From NCBI GenBank assembly GCA_034336665.1, contig CM067570.1, positions 15,421,502 through 15,485,501 on the forward strand: DNA of 64,000 nucleotides, written 5' to 3'. The notes under the pieces are model-generated. The model made no database searches. It was given only the letters and a program-made list of their open reading frames with translations, and had not been told where the DNA came from. Position 1 is the stretch's first letter; the number at the start of each line of letters is the position of its first letter. Of this stretch, positions 26,601 through 38,600 are shown piece by piece. The position numbers and the translations under genes are program-made. Source of the DNA: Luscinia megarhynchos (Eukaryota; Chordata; Aves; Passeriformes; Turdidae).

Positions 26601-29600
26601 ACAAGGCTGGCCAACTCTGGTGGCTGACTGATTACAGGGCAGGCTGCTCCAGAGCTACGCAAACCCAGACCTCAATAAAGGCCAGATTGGAGCTGCCTTT
26701 CACTCATTGACAGCTCTGGCGTGCTCCTGCCATGCTCCTGCCATGCTGCTCAGCCCCAGCACACTGCTGCCTGCCCCCACACCCCAGCACGAGGCAAAGG
26801 GGTAAATAAAAGCTTAAACAAGTAGTGAGTAAGCGATGAGCAAGGGCAGGCAGCATCAGCAGCCTTGCACACAGGCACTAAAAATACAGTTTATTTTCCT
26901 AAGGAGGCAGCAACTTCCAAAACCGTAGATTTGAACAAAAAAAATAGAAGCGAAGAATAAAATGCCAAAAGAATTATAGATCCACGGCGGGGGTGGGGGA
27001 AAGACCCAAGAACAAGGAAAGAAAAACACAGTGATGAGTAAGAGACACACATGACGTATGTAAATATACCGAGACGGAAATGCACGAGCCTGCTGCACAC
27101 AGAGGCACAGGCAGGCACATGCAGAGACACACGTGCAGGGATGGCTCCCAGCTCCCAGCTCCCAGTGGGGACAGAGCCAGCCCATGCTCTCTCCTCTTCT
27201 CTTCTCTCCCCAGGGCCAAAGGCATTAACCTCTGCACACACACACACAGACATCTGTCCAGGGCTTAGGCTGAAAGGGCATTTTGTCTCTTGCTCCATGG
27301 CGCTCTCCAGGCTCCCAAGCCACCACCAGTGAGGTGGTGGCTCCAGTCCCTGGGGACTCCTGCGACCACCTTGGTGCTGAATCCCTGGCGCCGGGTGCAA
27401 GCCACGGACCCCGCAGTGGGGTGGAGGGTCAGGGCACAGACCCAGCCAGGCCAGGAGCCTCCTGGCCAGCAGCCAAGGCAGCCCCGTGCCCGGGCAGCTG
27501 GCCAGCGCACCAGACCCCAGCGTGCCCACAGGAGATGAGGGAGGGATGGAGACCGGCACGTCCGTGGGGCTGCAGGTCAGGAGGCTTTAAAGGAGTTGAT
27601 TTAGTATTGTCCTACCTGCCCTGAAACGGGTACTTGAGTGAGGGATGGAGGTTGCTTCAGGTCATCGTTGTGCTGAACAGAGCCGTTATAGCACAGGGCA
27701 GGAGAAAGGGGCTGCTTTGGGATGAGCTGGCTCCCCTGGGCACCGCTGGGTGAGACTGCTGTGGGTCTGCACGTGCCCCATACGCAGCCCTGCCAAGGAC
27801 GTGCTCCCCCAAACATGTCCCCACAGTGATAGATGAACACTACTGTGAACCAGTCCCATCAAAGTCCCTAGGGCACCTTGGCATCACTGCATCCTTTCCA
27901 AGGCAAGAGCCTGGGAGAAGGGGCAAAGCTGGAAGGGAAAGCAGGCAGTGCCGGTGCTGGACAGCCTTGCTTGGCAGTTTGCAAGGTCCTTTCCCTGAAG
28001 GCATCACTCTATGCCCCAAGGGATCCCTGCCACCCCCAGCCCTGCACAGTGGCCCATCCTGCTCCACAGCAAAGCCCAACCACAGTGCTCTCTGGGAATT
28101 TGCATGGGACAAAGCAAAATACAGCACAGTCCCAAATCTCCTTCCACGCTGCACATGGGATGGCAGCACCTGGGCCATGCCAAGGCACTTGCCATCTCTG
28201 CATTTCCTCACCATCCATCACCACCTGCAGGGGCAGATCTCCTCCCAGGCACATGGTGAGCCTGGGGCCAGCCTGGGCCATCATGGCAGCCCCCACCACT
28301 GTCCCCCCATCCCAGGGGAGCGGAAAACGGATCTCTGCAAAGGGCAGCTCATGCGGAAGCTGTTCGCATCCCGTAGTGCAGGCTCCACGGGTGAGGAGCA
28401 GGGCAGCTCCCAGGTCGCCAGGTTATCGGATGATAACAAGCTAGCACAGCCCGAGCACGCGACTTCCAGCAATGCAAGGCTGTTTCCTTTGTTTTGGGAA
28501 AACAAGAGGTGAACGAGACCTTTTCTGGCACGTTCTTGCCCGGCCTGAAGCTGTCCCCCACTCGCACCGGCTCGCAGAGGAGCCGTACCCTCTGCCCGCT
28601 CCTGGCAGGAGGTGGCCGGGGCCACCCCTCGCCCTTTTCGCCTTTCCCACCTCGGCGAGCAGCAGGGCTGGAGCTGGTGACTTGCCAAGCAGGGCCAGAC
28701 TTCTCCTTGCATCCCCACAGCCTGGTGGGGATCCTGGCTGCGTGGCTGTGACATGGGCTCACAGCCCCACCAGAGATCCCCTGGTCCTGCCTGCACAAGT
28801 CAATCTCTAAAGCAGCCTGAGAGGGTGAGCCTAAATATCAGGGGGGCTGCAGGGACCCTACCAGACTGAGGTTAGCTCAATATTTCCCCCATCCCCAAAT
28901 GCAGGGCTGAGCCCTGTACTGGGGCAGGAGAGCAGCACAGGCTTTGGGCAGTCACTCCCACCTTCCCCTATATCCCTCGGTACCCCCTTCTCTCCAGAGA
29001 GCTGTGGGTTTGACAGGGGTGTGGGAGACCCCCCCCCACCCCTTCCCCAGCAGAGGAGGAGGAGGAAACATAATAAGAAAAATAAAATTTATAAGCGAGG
29101 CAGTAATTACAGTGTGGCTACAAAAGGCTGCCTCCTCAGGGCCATCATTATGTGGCTAAATTTAACGCCCTGTGCGGCTGCCCCGGGGCGGGGGGAAGCC
29201 GCGTCCCGGGGCTCTGAGCATCCACACAGACGCCGGCTCCTGCTACCTTCCCTCCGTGCCGGCCAGGGCAGCACAGCTGAACGGCAGCCAAGAAAGCCAT
29301 AAAGCGGGTCAGAATTTTTTTAATAGTCTATTTACCAAGATGCTGTTTTTACTGCCGAGGTTTCTCTCGTTTTATCTCTGGCTTTTCCCCCGCCTCCCCG
29401 CTCTCTCTTCCCCTGACTCCTGAACAGACTGGGCTGTATTTTCTGTTTTAGGTTCCTCTCTCTCACTTGGTCTAAATACTATTTTCAGAAGTCTAATTTT
29501 ATACGGTATGTCCCTTTTTTTTCTCTTTCTCTTTCTTTTTTTTTTTTTTTTTTGGTAAATATTTGCCATGACTAAGCCAGGACACATCCCGTTTAAAAGG

Positions 29601-32600
29601 TTCCCATCCCACAAAACATCAACCCTTTAATGACATGAATCTCATTAGCTCTCCCCATGAAAAGAGGTATAGAAAAGGAGCATCACTCAGCCCCTCTGAG
29701 TTCCTGTATCTGCACGGACATATATTTAGCTGTGTGTACTGTACAGTCACAGGAGGGGACAGTCTGGGCACACGCACACCACCTCATTCAGCCAGAGGGA
29801 CCCAGAGTGGGAGCCCCTGGGACCAGTGGGTTTTGGGATATCCGTCTGTCTGAGATAGGGTTGGGAAGGACTCTAGGCCCAGTGGAGCCAGAGCTGGACT
29901 GCAAGAGCAGGCAGCTGGGCACAGAGGCGCCTCAGAGTCCCTCCAAGCTGGAATTTGGGATCCTCTGAAGGACCTTCTCCAGTGTTGTGCAAAGCCCACC
30001 CTTGCAAAGAGCAGTCCTGCCAGAGGGGCCCAGCCACGGACCTCTCCAGGCCCTGACTGCCACTGGTTGGGCTAGGGGCTGGACAGCAGATGTTGGCTAC
30101 ATACTTGGAGATTGATTCAGAAAAACCAGCACAAGGCCCCAGGAAAGGTACTGGGTCCAAATGCCCAGAGAGGTTTCCTTATTCTGGTGAGAGTCTATCT
30201 GACAAAGTGGTCTTTGCATCAAGCATCAAGCCTGTTCCTGGGGAACAAGCAGAGTCCCCAAGGGCTCAGGCTATTTCAGCCTTCCTCTCAGCAGAGAAGG
30301 AGGCTCTGTCTCTTTCCATTCATAAGAGCATCTTCTGCTGGGAAACCAGTTCATCCACAGTCCCATGCTGGGCGTGGTCATTTCTACTTCAGTATGGTCT
30401 TCACCTCTCCAGTATAGCTATCCCTTTCTTGGTGTAGTGTTTCCTTCCTCAGCATGGCCATCCCTTCTTTGGCATTGTCATCCCTTGCTCTGCACAGTCA
30501 TCCGTCCCTCAGGATGGCCAGTCTTTCCCCTTGAGGGAAAAATCCCAGGAGATGCCAGGCTTGCCCAGATCTCACTGAGATATTCACAGAGCCTGAAGGA
30601 CACAGCAGAAGTCTACAGAAAAGAATTTATTCTCTCCTTCCCGGATTGTCTATGCATTTTCCCTCTTATTTCCAGTCCAGGCAGGATACAGTGCTGTTTC
30701 TCAGCCTACCATTTTGGCACTAAGTGAGCATGCTAGCACGACCTCCTCATTGTCCTCTAGAGTTGCTCCCACCACACCAGCTGTGAAAAATCTGCAAAGG
30801 TACTGCTAAGTCCACAGCATGGGAGCATGGCTGTGCTCATCACATTCACATGGGTGCTCCTCCACATTTTGGGGAGAAAGAGAAATAACCCCAAGAAGGG
30901 CTGCAGATAGGCAGTGCTGTGCAGAGACCAGTACTGCTGCAGACATTGCACTGACTGAGCAACACAGGCTTCCAACCCATAAATAAACCTGGGAGGATTC
31001 ACTCCACTTTAAATTGCTTTAAAGGTTTGGTTTTGGCAGCTGAATAGACCAGCCTTAAATGGTATCACCAGCTCAGGCAGCAGATGCCCGCAGTGGGAAG
31101 GTAGCACACCCACCCTGGCTGTTTCCACACTCCCAGGTGTAGGACCCTCTCCCCCCTGGCAATGTGGCCACACTTCCAAGTGTTTCCACAACCCAGAGAG
31201 TGAGCCATGACTAGGAGAGACTCACACCTCCCCAAGTGCATGGCTCCCAGAGCAGGGGCTTCCTGCAGCTGTGCCGGAGCCCATGTGCGGGCAGGGCTCC
31301 ATGTGCTCAGGCTGCTCTGAGCCAGGTTCCCCGCTGGCCCCCAGCAGCCAACATTAATTCATTAACAGTCCCATTAACACCCAGCTGTGGTTTCCCCCCA
31401 AACTCAGGCAGGGACCCGCTCCCCTGTGAAAGCTGCTGACAGACGAAGTTTCCACCTTCAGCCCTTCTGGAGTTCTGTATAAAAATAAGCAGGGCTTTTT
31501 TTTTTCAGAAGGAAAACTATATTTCCCCTATCCGCACGCCCTCGCACACGTGCAGGACTCACAGCAGGAATTTGCTCCAATTTCCCCCACCCACAAACAT
31601 ATCGCCTTTGGCCAGAGACCAAACGTGGGCATTTGCAGCCCAAGATATCAGATTTTTCAGCATCCAGAAGACAAGAAGCCACCGTGACCCTGAGCTGGGC
31701 TAAAAAACGGGTGCTTGTTTCCTGGCCAAAAGGTGCTGGGAGACCCAGTGGTGCTCCCACAGGGCCTCATCCAGGATCCATAGCAAGGCAGCTGCCAGCA
31801 CCTCCTGAAGAACTGCCCTCCTGGCATGGCCAAGCATCCTGTTTGGGATCTGGTACCAAATTTCTATTTTCCCTTTTTATTGTCATTCCCAGACAGCCAT
31901 AAGCACCAGATGCTCCAGCATCCCAAGGAGATTCCCAGCTCAGCACCTACTTGGGATCTGTCACCCAGCATTTATTTCCTCCTCCCCCTTGATCTCTCCT
32001 CAAGAGCTGTGAGCACTAGGTGATGTTCAGGAGACAATCCCTGATGCTCCAGAAGCCCTGGACCACCCCATGGCACAGAGGGGCTGATATCCTTGCCTTA
32101 CATCATCCAGCACAGGAGTTGGTTCTCTGGGGCACTCACTGAGAAGCGGGAGGCCAGGAAGCAGAGATCTCAATCAAATCTAGGCACCACGGGATCAGAG
32201 CACTGCTAGGGGCTTGAAGGGCATGCTACTTTGGGCATGTCACCAACAGGGTGGCTTCAGGTGCCTGGAGAGGACAAAGTGAGTGCCAGCTATCTTCTAA
32301 GATGCCTGGTCACTAGCAGAGCACCCTGCATCCCTTTGATGCAGAGGTGTTTGCCTCGCTGAGAGCCCTCTAACTACTCCTTCCTTTAAATAGCAAATGC
32401 CCTATAGGGCTCCGTGTCTATACGTTGTCTATGTATTTGTGTACACACATGCACACAACACACAGAGATTTATTCGTGTTTTCAGAGTGGTTCAGGATAC
32501 ATTCCAGGACGAAATTCCAGCCGGTGCTGGAGCCAAGAACATCAGTGGCCCCAGCATTCACTGCCCCCTCTGCCTGTGCACACACTAAATACGGAAAGGG

Positions 32601-35600
32601 AGAGGTATAAATAGAGAGAGAAATACATGAATGGCCCTGTTTCCTTACACAGATACTGAGAGTGCAAAGGTCTGAGCAGAGTGGGAGCAGGAATCCAATG
32701 GCTGTATCCCCTGGGGTGCAGAGCAACCCATTCCCAAGTCTGCCCAGCTGTTCAGTATCACCCCTGCATGGGCTGGCACAACTGGAAGAGGCTACAGAGG
32801 TTTTGGTCCATGGGATAGGGAGAGATCAACTTTCAGAAACACCAATAAAAGCTGCCAGTGGATGCCACTGGAGAAGGGATGCAGCTGTGGGTATGGAGGA
32901 AGCTAGTGAAGGGCTCAGGACACACAGGGACATGGTAAAAAAGCCTGACAGCCCATTTCAAGCACAGAAGGGGTGCTGGGAGCTGCAGAGGGCAGCACCA
33001 GGGGTGCAGGCAGCACTGCTCCTCTGCCCTTGGTGACAGTGGGGATGGCAACACCCCAGTCTAAACCCCATTAGCTGGGACAGAGATGCTGCCACATCCC
33101 TTGCTGACATAGAGCAGTGCCTTTAGTGCCTCATCAAAGTCTCCCTGTCTTCCTCCCCAAAAGGTCCTTTGCTTCCAGGAGCTGCTGCCACATCCTGAGC
33201 TGGGACAGGTGGCTGCAAGGCACAGTGGTGAGGGGCATATCACGCCCCACACTTTCTCCCCTGGCAACCATGGCCCCTTTGCCCTCCTCTAGCCCAAACA
33301 CAGCCACAGAGCCCAGCCTGGTGGGGCTGGGACCCCAGACAGCTCTGTGGTCCCTGCTGCCCCTCATGCGCTCCCCAGGGCTGGGCACTGCCTGCAGCCA
33401 CAGGGCTGATAATGGCCAAGATGTGGGAGCAGAGCTGGGGCTGGTGGCAGGGGGATTGCTGCTCTGCTTTCAGGAGGGGGAAGGGGCTCTCCCCCTTCAA
33501 TGCTCCCATTTGAGTTGAGGCCTGGCACTGGCTCAAACCACCGCCTGCTGACACGAGATCAATCATTCCCCCAAGCTGAGAGTTCCTCAGCAGTACTGCA
33601 CAGCCAGTGCCCATGCACAGGCTGGGGCCTCTCCCCCAGGATCAGGGTCTGGCCCCTTCTGCCAGAAGGTCTGTCACGCCCCTCTTCCTGCCTGCAGTGC
33701 ATGAAATGGCATGGCACAACCTGGCACATCACAGAAGAGCATGGCACAGCTTTTCATGACACAGCACAGCATGGCATGGCATGGAGAGAATGAGGAACAC
33801 TCTGACTGCAAAGGAGGGCTCCCTGCATGTGCCGGACCACATATGCCAGACAAGGGCTGTGCAACACCCCAGGGAGGGTGGCTGTGATGGTGCTTGTCCA
33901 TCCCTCCATCCCCAAATAAACCGGGCTGGGTGATGCTGGGCTGAAGTGGGCTGGGACCAAGCAGACAGCTGCCTGTACCTAGCCCAGGTGCCACCCTCTC
34001 TACAGTGGCACAGCCACAGTCACAGGGGGTTGGGCTGTGCAACCCCCACATGCCCAGATGGGGCATCCCCTCAGGGCTCCTGGGACAGCATCCACATTCT
34101 TGGCAGAGGCAAGGGCTGGAGCAATCACTGCCAGCCTAGCCCTGGCCCAGCAGCCAGGGACTCGCTGCCTGCCCGTGGTCTGGGCACTTTCGGGCAGACT
34201 GCTGCTCTGGGCTACCTGTGCCAAGCCTGGTTTTAGCAGCATGCAGCTCCACTGACTCACTGCTTGTGCAAGCGGCCTGTGGCTACCAGTGGCAGTCCCA
34301 AAAGTGCATCCTGGCTGGGTGCCCCTCACCTGATGGGGCCTCAGCAAATAAGTAAATAACACCACAGCACCGACCACCATGGGACTCTATGGCAAACACC
34401 ACAGGGGGCTGGTGCCCAGGCAGTGGTCGGCACCCAGACAGTGATGACCACCAGTGCATCTCCCCAAGTGCACCACTGTGGGCACTACATGCTAGCCCTC
34501 ATCCCCTGTCCTCTTCAGCCAGCAGATGTGACACTCTGCCCCTTGTTCCCATCAGTGCCAGCATGCACACTCCTAGTCTTGTTCCCACACTCCTGCTCCG
34601 CTACATGTGCTCACACTGAGTCCAAGCAGCCCTCACTCCATTCCTGCTTGCAGCAGTGTGCAGCACCTTCAGTTCAGTGTGTGTCCCACCCTGCTCAGCA
34701 CAGTCATGGCCCACTGCATTTCCAGTGTGGGACTCAGACCCCAGGGCAGTGATGGGATGATGTGACCAAAGCTTGCTCAGGAATGAAGCAAGGACCGCCC
34801 AGGTAACCCCAATCCAGAATAAGACACCATCACCCATGGGGCTCACAGCACAAATGCTTGGCATCACACAAGAGCCAAGCTGCCCCACAAGCCAGCCCCA
34901 TGCTGCAACCTCTGCCCTGAGCCAACCTGCTCAGGGCTGTGCACATTTTGCACTGCTCAGCCCTGTTAGCAGCAGCACTGTGGGCACCAGCTCCTTCCCC
35001 AGCCCAGCTGAGCACCCACAGCACGCTGTCCCCGAGCCCTGCGCCCTGCGTGCAAGCAGTCCATGTCACACGCACGCCACCGGCCCCGCTCTGGCCCAGC
35101 CGCAGCTGCAAAGCCGCAGCTACCTTGTGCTAATTAAAAACATCCCTCGTTTGAAGGAGCCAAAGGGCTGCTTCCTCTCCACTGCACTAAGCTGGCGTGG
35201 GTTTGAGGGATGCCGTCCCCACCCTGCAAAATACGCAGGCCACCACCGCCTTCGTCCTCGGCCAGACCGTGGCCACTGCGCTGCCCTGGGCTTATTTTTA
35301 GTTCCTGTTAAAAAGGAGAGGCAGGGTGCTGGAGGCAGGCAGTGAGCAGGCAGGTACCCGGCTGGACCCGGTGGTGGCGATGGCCCGTGGCTCCAGAGCG
35401 CGCCCTGGCCATCCTCCACCTGCCCCGCTGGCCTGTGTCCCCAACGGGAGGGGGACGGGTGCCTGGCCCCGGTCCCAGCCCCGGTCCCAGCCCCGGTGGG
35501 AAACAATAAGAGGGATGCTGACCCCCGGGCGCCCTGACGTCAGCCAGCACCCTGGCCCCGGGGCTCCCACTCGCCCTCGGCCGGGGCCGCACTGGAAGCT

Positions 35601-38600
35601 GCCTGTTTGTTTATCTTCCTCTGCAGCGTTGCTTGTTTTGATGGCACATCCTCCTCCTCCTCGGCGGGCCCCGGGGTCGAGCCGTGAACCCGCCGCGTCC
35701 TGTTTGCCGAGCCCCGCGCTCCGCTTGCGGAGGTGCGGAGCAGCCGCCCCCGCGCCGGCCGCAGCGGATAAAAATACACAGGGCAGAGCATCCTGGGGCG
35801 CGGGGCTATATTTGCACTGATGGGATCCGAGAGCTTGTCCTCGAGGTACCTGTCCCTGCCCTCCTCAGAGAGGGGGCACGGCACTGCAGGAACCTGCTCG
35901 CCCTTCTCACCCGAAGTCGGGCCACAGACTGGCATTAACGCTGACATAGCCAAGCTGGGGCAGGCTCTCAAAACCCCCCACCCTGCCTTGTGGGGTCACT
36001 TCTGTAACCCGGAGGGACACCTGAGCACAAATTATCCCCAGCTTGCTGGGTCCTAGACTGTTGGGAATGGAGCTGGGGAAGCCCCGAAGCACTGAGCCCT
36101 CTCCAGCCGCCTGCTCCTTCCCCTGGTGGCGTGAACCCCTGGGCTTGCCAATAAAAGCCACCAGCTCTGCCTCAGCTTGTGCACAGCCACTGCTCTCCTT
36201 CCAGCTCTGCTCAAGACCAGGCAGCTGCTCAGCAGTGAACCCTTGCCAAAAACTGTGTGTGTGAAAGCATCATTTCCTAAACGTATAAATATTACCAGGG
36301 CTTTGCTGGAAAACTCCCCATGGTTAGTTAAAATGCCCTGGACAGCCAAGTGCACACAAGCCCAGATAAAGGGCATGTCTAAGCTGAGAGGCTCTGCAGC
36401 TCTGCCCTGGGGGACTGACAGGTCCTTTCCTCTCCATGTGGGATACAGCAAATATCTGGGAAGTGAGCAAAGCTGTGGAGCACTTGTCCACATCCAGCCC
36501 TGTACCACATCATCACAATCCCTTTCCAGCCAAGAGGTGCTTACCACAACCAAACACCCACAACCTGTAGCCCCATTTCACTGATGGAGATACTGGAAGG
36601 GCCAATAGATCTCTCTTTTTGACCTCCTGCTCACTGATGTTCAACCATGCACATCCCAAGACCAAACCCAGCACTCGGTTTTCTCCCAGGCAGGCTCCTA
36701 GCCCACTTTTAAGAGATGGAGGATCAACCACTGCCATCAATCATGCCCCAATCGCTGGCAGGAGCAAACCCAAGCGCCTCCATTCTAACTCAAAATTCCC
36801 TGGCTCTATCTCTCAGTGCCTGGCTTGTGAGCCACTGCTCTCTGCAAGATTAAAGAGAGCCCTCCACTGACCAGCATTTTCTCCTTGAAAAGACCCACAC
36901 ATACCCTGTAATCAAGGCGCTTCTCAATTTTCTCCCTGATAAGCTAGACAGAACTCTTCCCTTCCAAGTCCCTCAATGTCAGGCTCTATCCCCAGTTCTC
37001 AGTTCATTCCTGTGACTCTCTGCTGACTGTCCAGCATCTTTTTGAAAACCTAGACACAGGAGTTGCTCACAGCATTCCCAGCTCCCCACAGCACGTCCTG
37101 AGGGACCTCAGCTCCTTGTGCTGCTCCTTCTAGGAGATGGCAAACAGAATATTAAATTACCTGGAGGCTCTGAAGTAACTGCACAGAGACAATGAGGTCA
37201 TCCAGACCACCTTTCTGCCACAAGATGAGAGGAGAGGCTGGGATGAAGAGCCAGTTTTGGTGGTAAAGAGCTGAAAAGCCATGTTTGGTGTTTCTCACTA
37301 ACACAAGAGCTAGGAGGCATCAGGAGGAATGACGGGGTACCACATTAAAACCAAAGGCAGCAGCTGTTTGCATCTCACAGCTCATTGCTGCAGGATGGCA
37401 TCAGCAGCGGGTTTATAAAGAATGGGATGAATGCACAGAGGACACACACCCTCCCAGCAGACCAAACACACAACTGCATCCTTCCACCAGCCTCTCCCCT
37501 GCAGCCAGTGCTCAGACCTGGCTACCAGAGGATGCAGAAGGGCAGCACCTCCCAGAGCCTTCCATTCCCTTTCTGGCTCCAAGACACTGCTCCTGGACTG
37601 TTCTTGGGACACACTGCACCAACTGCCATCCCATCTTTTCAGCCCCTGACAGATGTGCTCCACACCAGCTGCTTTTGCCAGGCTCTGTGCAGGGCTGCCT
37701 CAGTCCCCCACTGCCCGCACTGAACCCTCCCCCATGCCCCACACCCTACCAGCTCTTGGAGGGCTCTGAATTTCAAGCCTGATGTTCATCGTTAGGAGAT
37801 GTTCAGATGACTCTTCTGCAAAGGCACTTCATCATCCCCCTATCCTGGCACATCTGCCTGCACCCTCCCAGTGACAGCACTGAAACATTTACCAACTGCT
37901 TCTGCCATGTCTGGTCCAGTATAAATCATTTTACCACCTCTGTCTACTAATAAGCTTATCCTATTGCTGGGAGCTTGGGGTTTTCTCCTACTACACTAAA
38001 TAAAAGTCTTTCCTTCTATTTGTCGCCATGATTTTTCCCTGATGTCTTTAGCTTCTGTTACCCATTTTCTACACTTCATAATTTCTAATTTATATTGATT
38101 GCTATCTACTCCGCTCTCCCATTTGTTATAAACTGCTCTTTTATTTCTAATTGCTGCCTTCACTTTGTCGCTGAACCAGAACGGGCTCTGGGCCAGCACT
38201 GCCCTTTTTCTTGATTGTGGAATTGTGGCTTTTTGTGGCTTCTGAAATTCTTCTGAAAGAGCTCACCATTTTCATTCACATTTTTCTATCTAAATGTTTC
38301 CTCTGAGCTGATTTCACTCATAATTTTCCCCTTGCTTTGGGAAATTAGCTCTTTCAAGGCATGAAGGATATAAATTACTGCTTAGGAATGTCCTTTCTGT
38401 GCCCAGGGTGAATGTAATCTGGTCATGATCACTGGTGCCTAGGCAACCTTCAAGTTGCAGTCCAGCAGTGAATTCATCTCTATCCTTCATAATTCCAGGG
38501 GAAACAAAAGTTGCCTGCAGTGGATGCAACGCCTCGCATGTAAAAGAGGGATCATCTCTAGTTTTTAGAAAGTCTGCAGATCATCTACTGTTGGCTGCAC

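Noticed and set aside
28009..28214. Candidate NHEJ1 exon with an LYFAL segment on the minus strand
   Set aside because: Considered for the conserved LQDLYMAV block, but spacing and donor were wrong. The true exon was then found at 2,531-2,648 with full phase agreement.
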